NCBI GenBank assembly: GCA_034401795.1
Contig: CM067367.1
Span: 34,457,380-34,521,379, forward strand
Length of the DNA: 64,000 nt
Source of the DNA: Chaetoderma sp. LZ-2023a
Taxonomy: Eukaryota > Mollusca > Caudofoveata > Chaetodermatida > Chaetodermatidae
Reading direction: 5' to 3'
Shown here: positions 10,756 through 18,163 of the stretch, piece after piece
Position numbering within the stretch: the first letter of the stretch is position 1
Layout of the letters: each line of letters begins with the position of its first letter
Notes under the pieces: generated by a model
Database searches by the model: none
The model's input: the letters and a program-made list of their open reading frames with translations, nothing else
What the model was told of the DNA's origin: nothing
Program-made: the position numbers and the translations under genes

Positions 10756-11424
10756 ATGTTTGGTAAAGTTCTCCAGCAGTTTATCTTTGGGCAGCAGGCC
10801 AAGTCGGCACGACAGCCGCGACGTGCACTGTCCCACAGTGACAGGGTCCGAGGCCTGCTTCGTGACATCAACATTATCCATGAGCGAGTCACGGTTACAC
10901 CGCCGACGGATGCGGAGATACTGGCCGCCATAGAGGAAGGAGCGCCAGCTCGTAGTACAAAAGAACTCCTGACTCGGATACTCTACCGGAAGTTTGACAG
11001 CACCCAGGGCAGGACACCCGACCTATCTGTGGGCCAAACCAACAGTCCTGTTATTCTAGCTCTCCAAAAGGCGAGGGTCGACCCCAAAGATCTACTAACG
11101 GTCAGGAAGTGGGCTGCCATATTTAGCCTTCATAGCCAGGAAGAGCGAGAGATGCTGGATAGCCTCCAGTCTGGGGCAAATAACTACTTCAGGGAGGAGG
11201 TCAGTGCCGCTGTAGCGGAGAGCCATGACACTGGTCATGCAAAAGGTACTCAAGAGGGGTTCACTGTTGGCAGCAAGGATGCTGTTGAGCATATCTTCAA
11301 TGAAAGAGGGCGTAGGAGATTGGCCAAGAATCTGTCAGCATTTCTGAAATTCCCAGATAACTACCAGGACTACCTCATCAAAACGGCTCGCAAGTCAGAT
11401 GCTCATCGCGCATGGAAAAAGTAG
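10756..11424 (+). CDS. Unrecognised Polinton protein, 222 residues
   Basis: Intact frame starting MFGKVLQQFIFGQQ. Mixed alpha-helical, with a basic N-terminal region (residues 18-35), a central acidic segment and a basic C-terminus (RGRRRLAK near residues 186-193). No catalytic motif or membrane segment is visible. The start is supported by an upstream module (TTTAAG, 9 nt, TATAG), though the leader to the ATG is longer than in most genes. The position between capsid candidate and ATPase suggests a virion or packaging role, which is inference only. The gene is followed immediately by the 21-bp minisatellite. Confidence 0.6.
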   Translation: MFGKVLQQFIFGQQAKSARQPRRALSHSDRVRGLLRDINIIHERVTVTPPTDAEILAAIEEGAPARSTKELLTRILYRKFDSTQGRTPDLSVGQTNSPVILALQKARVDPKDLLTVRKWAAIFSLHSQEEREMLDSLQSGANNYFREEVSAAVAESHDTGHAKGTQEGFTVGSKDAVEHIFNERGRRRLAKNLSAFLKFPDNYQDYLIKTARKSDAHRAWKK

Positions 11425-11504
11425 GTCTTTCGTGAGAAGTTCCAGACGAAGAGAGTCCTACCATCTGACCCTCAGTGGATAGAGTTTCAGCGACAGGCTT
11501 CTGA

Positions 11505-12010
11505 CGAAACTGACGAAGTTCCTCAAACTTCTGACGAAGTTCCTCAAGCTTCTGCCGAAGTTCCTCAAGCTTCTGACGAAGTTCCTCCAGGCTTATGACG
11601 AAGTTCCTCAAGCTTCTGACGAAGTTCCTCAAGCTTCTGACGAAGTTCCTCAAGCTTATGACGAAGTTCCTCAGGCTTCTGACGAAGTTCCTCAAGCTTC
11701 TGACGAAGTTCCTCAAGCTTATGACGAAGTTCCTCAGGCTTCTGACGAAGTTCCTCAAGCTTCTGACGAAGTTCCTCAAGCTTCTGACGAAGTTCCTCAA
11801 GCTTCTGACGAAGTTCCTCCAGGCTTATGACGAAGTTCCTCAAGCTTCTGACGAAGTTCCTCAAGCTTCTGACGATGTTCCTCAAGCTTCCGACGAAGTT
11901 CCTCAAGCTTCTGACGAAGTTCCTCAAGCTTCTGACGAAGTTCCTCAAGCTTCTGACGAAGTTCCTCAAGCTTCTAACGAAGTTCCTCAAGCTTTTAACG
12001 AAGTAGCGGA
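11505..12010. repeat. 21-bp minisatellite encoding a heptad repeat on the minus strand
   Basis: About 24 copies of CTTCTGACGAAGTTCCTCAAG, with a few 22-bp units (CAGGCTTATGACG) and point variants. Because 21 is seven codons, every frame gives a 7-residue repeat. On the minus strand one frame reads LEELRQK repeatedly, an ideal heptad coiled coil; another minus frame reads RNFVRSL; on the plus strand DEVPQAS or KFLKLLT. The LEELRQK frame is broken by TAA and TAG in its first two units and by the 22-bp units. It could be the remains of a coiled-coil (fibre-like) protein or a non-coding minisatellite. Confidence 0.85.
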
Positions 12011-12055
12011 GACCGCGCAGCCTGAACGAAAAAAGTTGCAACCGCGGACAGTCTG

Positions 12056-12719
12056 TCAGCGATGACGCATAGAGCAGGCTAGTTTCCTGGCTGGATTCAG
12101 CTTGTAGGTGAAGGTCTGCACCTTTTCCAGAGAGGGCTTGAAGTGTGACAGCTCACCTGTCTCCTTGTTGCTGAAGATGAAGCGGTACAGCTCAGCTGCC
12201 CTCTGTACACCTGCGATAAAGTCCCCTTTAGGCTCCTTGAGGGTTAGGCTGTCGTATATGGTCTCGAGCAGGGCACGTCCACACTTGGAGCTGAAGTATA
12301 GCAACCGGGCATTGTGGCGGATGTCTGGTGAGATCTCGCGGGTGTAATTCTGAAAGAGGATGAAGACAGTTATCTTTGTGTGCCGGATGCACCTGGTGAT
12401 GTTGCTGAGGTAGGTGACTGTCTTCTGGTCCCAATGCAGGGTCATCGATAACTAGAACAAGTGGTTCTGTCAGTCGGGCTGCCAGCAGCTTCTCCATCAG
12501 GGCTTGCAGGTTCTGCGTCTTCGTGATTGGACCATTGTGCCATTGATCATTACTGTCAACCGCCTCAGCAGCGGAGTCAGACACCAGAAGGATGTATTGA
12601 GAGTGTAGATGTTCGGCCAGGAGAGCCCGCAGCAATATGTTTTTCCCGTGGCCTGACGGGGCAATGATCAGCACCACCTGGCCAGCATTGCCTGGCCTAC
12701 TGTCGAATGGTACAGACAT
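12056..12719 (-). pseudogene. ATP: FtsK/HerA-type genome-packaging ATPase (frameshifted)
   Basis: Predicted motor that would package element DNA into virions. A P-loop (APSGHGKN, about 12660-12637) and Walker B (LVLVIDD, about 12459-12439) lie in the first frame. The frame shifts immediately after Walker B, near 12440. The downstream frame (12438-12056) continues with RHTKITVFILFQNY and an IRHNARLLYF segment, the expected sensor region of A32-like packaging ATPases. Total length of about 220 codons is normal for Polintons. The P-loop Ser/Thr that coordinates Mg is Asn (AAC), a second inactivating feature unless this lineage tolerates it. The ATG at 12719 overlaps the end of the upstream gene by 23 nt. 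Confidence 0.87.
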
Positions 12720-12975
12720 GTGCGCGAAGGATGGTTAGCACTTGGTCGGCGGTAGCCTCGTCTATATCTGGGAGACTAAACGGCAGTACTTCCTGCACCA
12801 GCTTTTGCGCCTGCTGTGTGGGTAGCGTTCTACCTCCGGCGGATACGAAGGATGCGATGGAGGCGTCAAGCATGAAATCCCAGCAGCAGCTGAGAAGATA
12901 GCGTAGAGGGCCTGTGTCAGCACCCACAGTGTCTAGCACATCCAGTATCTGTACGATACATGCACGGGAAGTCAT
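12697..12975 (-). CDS. Small helical Polinton protein upstream of the ATPase
   Basis: 92 residues, intact, predominantly alpha-helical (CWDFMLDASIASFVSAGG; AQKLVQEVLPFSLPDIDEA; ADQVLTILRAHV). I do not recognise the family. The start at 12975 is preceded by the module TTTAAG, 6 nt, TAATAG, 2 nt. Its 3' end overlaps the ATPase start by 23 nt, which suggests the ATPase is expressed from this gene's transcript. Confidence 0.55.
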   Translation of the reverse strand: MTSRACIVQILDVLDTVGADTGPLRYLLSCCWDFMLDASIASFVSAGGRTLPTQQAQKLVQEVLPFSLPDIDEATADQVLTILRAHVCTIRQ

Positions 12976-12996
12976 GACTATTATGTGAGCTTAAAT
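12976..12996 (-). promoter_or_regulatory. TTTAA-TATA module of the 12975 gene
   Basis: Minus strand: TTTAAG, 6 nt, TAATAG, 2 nt, ATG. It lies directly behind the stop of the 13484 gene. Confidence 0.55.
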
Positions 12997-13484
12997 GGCA
13001 AACCAAAGAACCGTGACTTCTTCACCTCTGGTAGCTGGAGGCTGCCAGTAGTACCTTTTTTGCCATCGATCGTGATATTGCTCAGGCCGATGGTGCCTAT
13101 CCTGAGATTCTCTCCGTCTTGTTGGAAAGAGCTCCGGGGTTTCAGGAGATCCTTAACCAGGTCTTGTGCATAGGACTCAGCCATAACCTTGATGGCACCA
13201 GCCTCGTCGACTCCGAGTATACCCCGCATCGTTGCCCTGTCTTTGATGCCCATCCCCTTGTATACAGTCTTGGCCTTGTTAATGGCCGATTGTCCTACCG
13301 TATCAGTGTTCCCGACGAGATCTCGGGCTGGGATGGTACCTCGGATCTCCCGCGGGTCTCCCTTCTCATCGAAGTCTAGGAAGGAGATAGGGGCAACAGT
13401 GTCCTCTGAACCGAGGCGTGCCTCACCCAAGTGAGCAAGATCGCCTAGCTCTTTGCTTTCTAGGTCTGTGAGTGACAGAGTCAT
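12981..13484 (-). CDS. Unrecognised Polinton protein, about 167 residues
   Basis: Intact frame starting MTLSLTDLESKELGDL. The N-terminal half is acidic and loop-rich, the middle is helical (AINKAKTVYKGMGI; AIKVMAESYAQDLVKDLL), and the C-terminal part alternates Gly and hydrophobic residues (GTIGLSNITIDGKKGTTGSL), suggesting beta structure. No family is recognised. I chose the second possible start (13484, not 13511) because the module TTTAAG, 7 nt, TATAG, 4 nt precedes it. Confidence 0.55.
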   Translation of the reverse strand: MTLSLTDLESKELGDLAHLGEARLGSEDTVAPISFLDFDEKGDPREIRGTIPARDLVGNTDTVGQSAINKAKTVYKGMGIKDRATMRGILGVDEAGAIKVMAESYAQDLVKDLLKPRSSFQQDGENLRIGTIGLSNITIDGKKGTTGSLQLPEVKKSRFFGLPFKLT

Positions 13485-13507
13485 AGTGCTATATGCACGG
13501 CTTAAAC
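13485..13507 (-). promoter_or_regulatory. TTTAA-TATA module of the 13484 gene
   Basis: Minus strand: TTTAAG, 7 nt, TATAG, 4 nt, ATG. One of the cleanest matches to the shared module. Confidence 0.6.
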
Positions 13508-13514
13508 CCACTAG

Positions 13515-13604
13515 TCATACGCCTAGTGAAATAGTTGGACATAGGAGCACCACGCAGTCGGCCAAGGGAATAGGTAGCAATGCTGCAGGGGTCTCGTCAT
13601 CCAT
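13515..13604 (-). CDS. Tiny hydrophobic ORF (29 codons) behind a promoter-like module
   Basis: MDDETPAALLPIPLADC followed by a short hydrophobic run. It is too short to identify. The reason to list it is the upstream module (TTTAAC, 7 nt, AATAG, 6 nt, ATG). It could equally be the truncated 5' end of a lost gene. Confidence 0.3.
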   Translation of the reverse strand: MDDETPAALLPIPLADCVVLLCPTISLGV

Positions 13605-13630
13605 CTCTCACTATTCAGAAGGGTTAAACA
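13605..13630 (-). promoter_or_regulatory. TTTAA-TATA module with no large gene behind it
   Basis: TTTAAC, 7 nt, AATAG, 6 nt, ATG on the minus strand. It lies over the 3' end of the 14025 gene and drives at most the 29-codon ORF. Confidence 0.4.
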
Positions 13631-14025
13631 TAGGCGACGATGATCTCGGCCATTGCACTCGTTGCTAGCCCTAGAACCGCGGCCTCCATTAGTGTAACAC
13701 GTTCACCCATGATCTTGGCGGCGGCAGTGTAGGCGGCACCACTGAGGGCGATCTTTGGGATGGGGTGAGTTATTCCGAGACAGTGGCCAGCCACCCCACT
13801 CACTACGGTAGTGAGGACAGCTGCGGTGGCGGCAGGAAGAACCTCATTTCCCCCTGTCATCTTCACCACAGCCACATTCGCCGCCACGTTACTGGCGACA
13901 TGGACTGCCAGAGGGGTAGCCTGTGTCAGTAACTTCTGTGTCTTGGTTCGCAGCAGGTTCTCTACCTTCTGAAGACTCATCTGGCTCTCGGGCAGTTGCT
14001 TCACGATCTGTACCGTTGACGGCAT
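13624..14025 (-). CDS. Hydrophobic Polinton membrane protein, 133 residues
   Basis: Intact. After a polar N-terminal helix (residues 1-35) most of the chain is Ala/Val/Gly-rich with several potential membrane segments (AVHVASNVAANVAVV; AATAAVLTTVVSGVAG; AAVLGLATSAMAEIIVAYV). The likely role is a virion-associated or membrane-remodelling protein, by inference from composition only. Its start lies inside the overlapping 14143 ORF. A module (TTTAAC, 7 nt, TATAC) with a 14-nt leader precedes it. Confidence 0.55.
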   Translation of the reverse strand: MPSTVQIVKQLPESQMSLQKVENLLRTKTQKLLTQATPLAVHVASNVAANVAVVKMTGGNEVLPAATAAVLTTVVSGVAGHCLGITHPIPKIALSGAAYTAAAKIMGERVTLMEAAVLGLATSAMAEIIVAYV

Positions 14026-14143
14026 TGTTTAAACCCTGAGTATACAATGCAGTTAAACGCCTGTGTTCCCTGTTGAGTGAGCTAATAAGATCTTCCCAGT
14101 CTGCATCTGCCAGGTGGCCGGGTTTGTACTCAGGAATATTCAT
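13889..14143 (-). CDS. Small polar ORF, 84 residues, overlapping the 14025 gene
   Basis: MNIPEYKPGHLADADWED at the N-terminus, and a Glu/Asp/Arg-rich tail that is read out of frame over the hydrophobic gene. The N-terminal 38 residues are unique and preceded by a module (TTTAAG, 7 nt, AATAG, 4 nt, ATG). The C-terminal half could be an overprint artefact. No family recognised. Confidence 0.4.
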   Translation of the reverse strand: MNIPEYKPGHLADADWEDLISSLNREHRRLTALYTQGLNNAVNGTDREATAREPDESSEGREPAANQDTEVTDTGYPSGSPCRQ

Positions 14144-14166
14144 CTCTCTATTGAGTCATCTTAAAC
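14144..14166. promoter_or_regulatory. Short divergent intergenic region (14143 gene / 14167 gene)
   Basis: Only 23 bp separate two divergent ATGs. The minus-strand gene has the normal module. The plus-strand gene has only CTTAAAC directly in front of its ATG, so it is the clear exception to the module rule. Confidence 0.45.
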
Positions 14167-14643
14167 ATGTCCGCGCTATGCGAGAAGTACTATGAGGTCT
14201 TCCAGAGGGAGCTGAAGGCCTACAAGAAGAAGACGCCAGATGAGCTCGCTCAGCTCTCTGGTGCTGAGCTGACAGAGGAGCTGACCGCTGTGAAGCTCTA
14301 TCTAGGATTTGGAAAGGGGCAGATCTGCTTCCTCGAATACCTTATCATGGGTGGGAGTATCGTCGAGCAGCTCCTGCGAACTAAAGGTTTCTACAAGGAT
14401 CGGGAGTATCTGTCAGATGTGTTCCAGCAGTTGCAGACCTCCATGGCCTCACCTAACTCAGAGCTGAACAAGGCTCTGCGATACTACAAGCTGGAAAAAG
14501 GATGCACTGCGGAACCCTCCAGCCCTTGGATGTGCATGTTGGCAGCGTGTATAGGGGCTGTTGGGCAGGCCAAGCTGGCTCAGTGTCTCACTGTGGTCCC
14601 AGCCGAGACTGACGAGATAGCTGATTTGCTAGTGGCGGAGTAG
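14167..14643 (+). CDS. Unrecognised Polinton protein, 158 residues
   Basis: Intact, helical throughout: an N-terminal charged helix (CEKYYEVFQRELKAYKKK), a hydrophobic central helix (QICFLEYLIMGGSIVEQLL), and a Cys-containing C-terminal helix (WMCMLAACIGAVGQAKLAQC). No known motif. It ends convergently with the 15917 gene, overlapping it by 15 nt. Confidence 0.55.
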   Translation: MSALCEKYYEVFQRELKAYKKKTPDELAQLSGAELTEELTAVKLYLGFGKGQICFLEYLIMGGSIVEQLLRTKGFYKDREYLSDVFQQLQTSMASPNSELNKALRYYKLEKGCTAEPSSPWMCMLAACIGAVGQAKLAQCLTVVPAETDEIADLLVAE

Positions 14644-15917
14644 GCTGATCCCGAGCACCACGATAGTTAGGCCTGACACCACTCGTAGCGCTGCCACGGG
14701 AAGTGGTGTCGTGGCGACTGGCTGCAGTGGTGGGGTTGGCGCTGCCATGGGAAGCGCCGTGTCGACTGGCTGCAGTGTCGGAATGACTGCATGGCCCGTA
14801 TTACGTCTAGGTGTGTTGATATCCGCGTTGAAACCGAAGTGGACACCGGGAGAACTCCCCTCGACTATCATGTTGTTATAGCCCCTGACTTGTAGGTCCT
14901 CGATGTTCACGGTCATGTTGCAACCGTAGGTGTGGTGAAAGAGCAAAGTCAAGTTTGCGATGGGCCTTCTGCAGCCCCTGCTAGAACTTAGCAATAAGAC
15001 TGCTGGGATCTGCCACGATGATCATATCCTCAACGAGACTGATGAACATGGCCTGGACCTCTGCTCCGCTGACACCGTCTATGGAATGACGCAGCTTGGT
15101 CTGCGCTGTAAGGAGGCAGTAGCACAGGGCTTCCAGGGACTGGTTGATCCGAACGATCCCTGCTTGTGTGAGGCCCGAGGTGGTGTGTGGGACAAAGTAC
15201 GTCCACGCATCTGGGGGAGTCCTGCCTGATTCCGGTGATGTGCATATTCTGCACTATCGCTCCAGGATCGGAGTCTGGATCGAACGAGAATGTCGCTGTC
15301 TTCCGACGGCCTACTCGTCGGGGTGTTCGATAGGGGAATCCTGAGTAGTCACGTCCCGGGCCACCGTACATAACCCCTAGACCGTGGTTGTCGCCGCCAT
15401 GCCACCGATAGTCTGGGTGAGCTCTGAACTCTCTCTGTAGTCTGCTGGCCTCTGAGACGCTATGACTGTTGAGCTGTGGATCGAAGTCGTTTGTATCAGG
15501 GAGGCTTGCACCCAGCTCATGGAGGATTCGTCGCACAGTGAAGTACACGTGGAATCTGAGACAGCTGGCGATGAGCACAGCTTTTGGAGTACCAGAATAG
15601 GGGTGAAGCATGGTGGAACTTACTCCACAGCCTGCCGTGGCACACCACACGGCAAAGTTCAGCTGCTGATTCCAGTATGAGAGGCTTGGAGCAGCCATCC
15701 AAGTATGAGCTTGCTTCGCATCCCTGATGGTGATGTGGCGGTTCGTCAGTGGTCGTGGGTTGACGGAGAAGCTGATTCGGGCCCGTCCATCCACTGTGAT
15801 AGAGAAAGGTGTTAGCTCTGGTATATCATCAAGAAGGCCTCTCAGGCCAGTCAAGAGTGTACCCAGGAGGGGCGGTTGGCTCCGGTTGACTGTCGTGAGG
15901 TCCCGTGGGAAGGCCAT
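14629..15917 (-). pseudogene. Conserved Polinton structural protein (capsid candidate), broken by frameshifts and a stop
   Basis: About 430 codons in pieces. The N-terminal piece (15917 to about 15230) contains the signature SYWNQQLNFAVWCATAGCGV, then RFHVYFTVRRILHELG and a GGDNHGLGVMYGG loop. A frameshift near 15230 leads to AWTYFVPHTTSGLTQAG and a helical region ending at TAG (14983-14981), one C-to-T from Gln. A further frameshift near 14955 leads to GYNNMIVEG, a Pro-rich stretch and a C-terminal hydrophobic segment. I recognise this as a widespread Polinton-associated family of animal genomes, presumably structural; I cannot say whether it is the major capsid protein. Promoter-like module: TTTAAG, 8 nt, TATAG, then ATG directly. 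Confidence 0.68.
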
Positions 15918-15938
15918 CTATACTGGTGTTCTTAAAGC
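15918..15938 (-). promoter_or_regulatory. TTTAA-TATA module of the 15917 gene
   Basis: Minus strand: TTTAAG, 8 nt, TATAG immediately followed by ATG. This is the shortest leader seen. Confidence 0.6.
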
Positions 15939-15950
15939 TAACGCAGCACA

Positions 15951-16570
15951 TTATTTGTAGTCGCTCCAGAGACCGGCGAGGTGACCTCGCCGTAACATCC
16001 CGTTTTTTAACTCCTCCATATCAACCCGCCCGCTGGAGCCTTTGAGGTATTGCTGTCGCACTTTAGGTTTCTCAGTGCGGTACAGGGCTTGGACCTTCAA
16101 TATATGGCGGTACTCCTCATCGGTGACCTGGCCATCCTCGAGGGCTTTGCTGACAGACTCGTCGATAGTCCGTAGCATACTCTGTGCTAGTGTCACATAC
16201 TTAGCATGCTTCTCCAACCTCCTTGTGATCTGCCGCTGCCACACCCCAAGCCCGTGGCCAAGACAGTGGTGGCTAGTGTCACGCCACCCAGAGGGATGGC
16301 GACGAGGGCACCCACCCCTGTAGCGAGAGTGGCCACAGCTGCCACACCAGCACTGGCTCCAATCACGCCCGCAGCAGTGGTTGTATGCGCGAGGACGTTG
16401 TAGGCTGTCTTATATCGACTGCGCATTCTGCCGTACTTTTCTGCCTCATGGACGAGATTCTGCCTGATGGTATCTATCTGCTGGAGCCGCCAGCCGTGGA
16501 TGGTACCACCCTCGTCAGCAGTCAGGGAGGGGTATAGTTTTGGTTGCTTCCGCCACTCTGATTTTCCCAT
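15951..16570 (-). pseudogene. Conserved Polinton membrane/coiled-coil protein (one frameshift)
   Basis: About 206 codons. The N-terminal part (MGKSEWRKQPKLYPSL onward) has a helix, then a Gly/Ala/Val hydrophobic hairpin (GVIGASAGVAAVATLATGVG; ALVAIPLGGVTLATTVLA) near residues 68-105. A frameshift near 16232 moves into a charged helical C-terminus (RLEKHAKYVTLAQSML; VSKALEDGQVTDEEYRHIL). This hydrophobic hairpin followed by a helical 'DGQVTDEEY' segment is a pattern I recognise from many Polinton-linked animal proteins of unknown function. Module: TTTAAG, 7 nt, TATAC, 1 nt, ATG. Confidence 0.68.
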
Positions 16571-16590
16571 AGTATACCTGGGGCTTAAAC
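16571..16590 (-). promoter_or_regulatory. TTTAA-TATA module of the 16570 gene
   Basis: Minus strand: TTTAAG, 7 nt, TATAC, 1 nt, ATG. Confidence 0.6.
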
Positions 16591-16612
16591 CGACATCACC
16601 TGCAGAATCTGC

Positions 16613-17160
16613 TTATGAGTCATAGAAGGGTTCATTTTGGAGTCTGGCAAACCCTGCCAGCTTTTCGGTCTTGAGACAGATGGCTCTTAGAACGTGGTCA
16701 TCCAGCACTATGTCGGGTGCCAGTAGCGTTCTGAGACGTGACATCTGGAACTTCACCTTATCACCAAGATAGTAGGTCCGCCGCTGGATGGCTTTCTTGA
16801 TCTTATACTTCCACGCCATCTCCTCTTCCCACTGTATGACCTCTGGCTCATCCTCGTCCGTGAAGACACCTGGCTCATCGTCGTAGACATCTGGCCGATC
16901 GTCGTCTGTCAAGACTCCTGCATCCCGCTTACTCTCCTCCAGGAGGGCCTGCCAGTATCGGAAATTCCCCCCCCCCCCCCGTGCCTCCTTGCCCCGCGCA
17001 TGTGCTGTTGATACCAGTTCTCCCGCTGTAGGCGCTCTCCTTCTTGTTGACAGATCTGTTGCTGTGCAGACATCTGTTCGTTTTGTGCAGTGGTCATGAA
17101 GGGGCAACCCTCTTTCTTCAGCATCTCGGCAAAGGCCAGATATTGCTGGTATGATATCAT
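16613..17160 (-). pseudogene. Polinton protein of unknown function, frame lost at a poly-C tract
   Basis: About 182 codons. The N-terminus (MISYQQYLAFAEMLKKEG) is followed by a Gln/Arg-rich helical stretch. The middle is acidic (DDDRPDVYDDEPGVFTDEDEPE) and the C-terminus basic and helical. A run of about 12 C at 16969-16980 separates two frames, so the gene is broken there. The partial second copy at 17475-17700 has ordinary sequence at the same spot and no C-run, so the run is a derived expansion (or an assembly artefact). Its ATG overlaps the stop of the upstream gene in the ancestral arrangement (ATGA), still visible at the duplicate near 17700. Confidence 0.6.
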
Positions 17161-17189
17161 GTCAGGTCAATGAGTAATAAGAGTGTAAA

Positions 17190-17335
17190 CTCTAAATGGA
17201 CAGTCAGACCCTGTAATGCGTGCTTGATCAGCTCGTATAAGACTGCGTATGCTTGTCTCTAAATGGGCGTTAAGACCATGTAATGCGCGCTTGATCAGCT
17301 CGTATACCACTGAGTATGCTTGTCTCTAAATGGAA
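17190..17335 (-). repeat. Two stranded inverted 67-bp satellite units
   Basis: Two reverse-oriented copies (AATGCGTGCTTGATCAGCTC; CTGAGTATGCTTGTCTCTAA) lie inside the gene region. The left junction falls in CTCTAAATGG, a stretch shared by the satellite and the end of the neighbouring gene. Confidence 0.85.
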
Positions 17336-17474
17336 ATTCGCCGGCAGTTTTTTTAGATGCTACTTTTTCCTAGTGGCACCTAAAAAAAGCCTATCTCGAA
17401 ACTGTTCGGGGCTCTGGAGGCGGAAATCTTTATTTCCCCCCGTTATTCGGGGAGGTGGTATCCGTTTAATCCCG
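17336..17474 (-). repeat. Internal fragment of the terminal module
   Basis: Diverged partial copy of the TIR module: AATTCGCC, GCAGTTTTTTTAGA, ACCTAAAAAAAGCC, CCCCGTTATTCGGGG and GGTATCCGTTTAATCCCG, lacking the last dozen bases. With the adjacent satellite units it looks like the right end of another copy that was joined in. Confidence 0.75.
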
Positions 17475-17700
17475 ACAGTATCGGAAATTTTCCCTGTCCC
17501 TCCTTGCACTGCGCATGTTCTGTTGATACCAGTTCTCCCGCTGTAGGCGCTCTCCTTCTTGTTGACAGATCTGTTGCTGTGCAGACATCTGTTCGTTTTG
17601 TGCAGTGGTCATGAAGGGGGCAACCCTCTTTCTTCAGCATCTCGCAAAGGCCAGATATTGCTGGTATGATATCATGTCAGGTCAATGAGTAATAAGAGTG
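17475..17700 (-). pseudogene. Partial duplicate of the 17160 gene start
   Basis: Over 90% identical to 16950-17160 and the flank beyond. It carries one extra G near 17620 that shifts the frame after the first 20 or so codons, so it is dead, and it stops abruptly at the terminal-module fragment. It keeps the ancestral sequence where the first copy has the poly-C run. Confidence 0.75.
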
Positions 17701-18049
17701 TAAACTCTAAATGGGCGTCCGATATCCCATCCGTGCTGGCGTATATGTTAATGGAGGGCTTGTCAAAGAGGTGATTTACAGGTGTGAACAGGCTAGGACT
17801 GATAGCTTTCCATAGGTTGCTGTTGGCACCTGGGAGATACTCTATCACATCCCGGCCGACTTCTACCAGTGAGCTGCTGTGTGCCCTGCCCGGAGGTTGA
17901 TGCAGCACATCGGCGTGTATGTATGTTGTGCCCCGCTGGGGCACCTCGAAGAGGACCCATTCTATACGGTACTGTACCCCCTGTCTCCCCTCTAGAGAGG
18001 GTGAGATTATGTTCTCACCACCGGAGAGCAGCAGTCGGACCACCGGCAT
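17672..18049 (-). CDS. Unrecognised beta-rich Polinton protein, 125 residues
   Basis: Starts MPVVRLLLSGGENIIS; beta-type alternation (YRIEWVLFEVP; TTYIHADVLHQ) continues through most of the chain, and it ends in a Leu-rich tail. Its TGA overlaps the ATG of the duplicated gene start (ATGA). No family recognised; small size and strands could fit a minor virion protein, which is speculation. A 95-bp tandem duplication (17974-18068 and 18069-18163) copied its promoter and first 25 codons. The outer copy, with the intact module (TTTAAA, 7 nt, TATA, 3 nt, ATG at 18144), now opens only a 30-codon ORF. The inner copy at 18049 has lost the TTTAAA box. Confidence 0.5.
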   Translation of the reverse strand: MPVVRLLLSGGENIISPSLEGRQGVQYRIEWVLFEVPQRGTTYIHADVLHQPPGRAHSSSLVEVGRDVIEYLPGANSNLWKAISPSLFTPVNHLFDKPSINIYASTDGISDAHLEFTLLLLIDLT

Positions 18050-18163
18050 GGTTATATGTCTCGTTTATGTACCCCCTGTCTCCCCTCTAGAGAGGGTGAG
18101 ATTATGTTCTCACCACCGGAGAGCAGCAGTCGGACCACCGGCATGGTTATATGTCTCGTTTAA
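17974..18163. repeat. 95-bp tandem duplication of promoter plus gene start
   Basis: GTACCCCCTGTCTCCCCTCT starts at 17974 and at 18069, and the copies are nearly identical through GGTTATATGTCTCGTTTA. Confidence 0.9.

Noticed and set aside
11595-12065. Plus-strand ORF with KFLKLLT/DEVPQAS repeats
   Set aside because: Frame through the minisatellite with no unique domain; the minus-strand heptad frame is the better candidate.
14629-14994. Independent 121-residue membrane protein gene
   Set aside because: Its start lacks a module, and GYNNMIVEG continues the 15917 family after a frameshift; treated as the C-terminus of that gene.
3710-15917. Recoded stops (TAA/TAG read as Gln)
   Set aside because: The stops that interrupt genes fit Gln codons, but other genes of the element end normally at TAG (integrase, 10756 and 14167 genes), and the surroundings are ordinary animal DNA. 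C-to-T decay is simpler.
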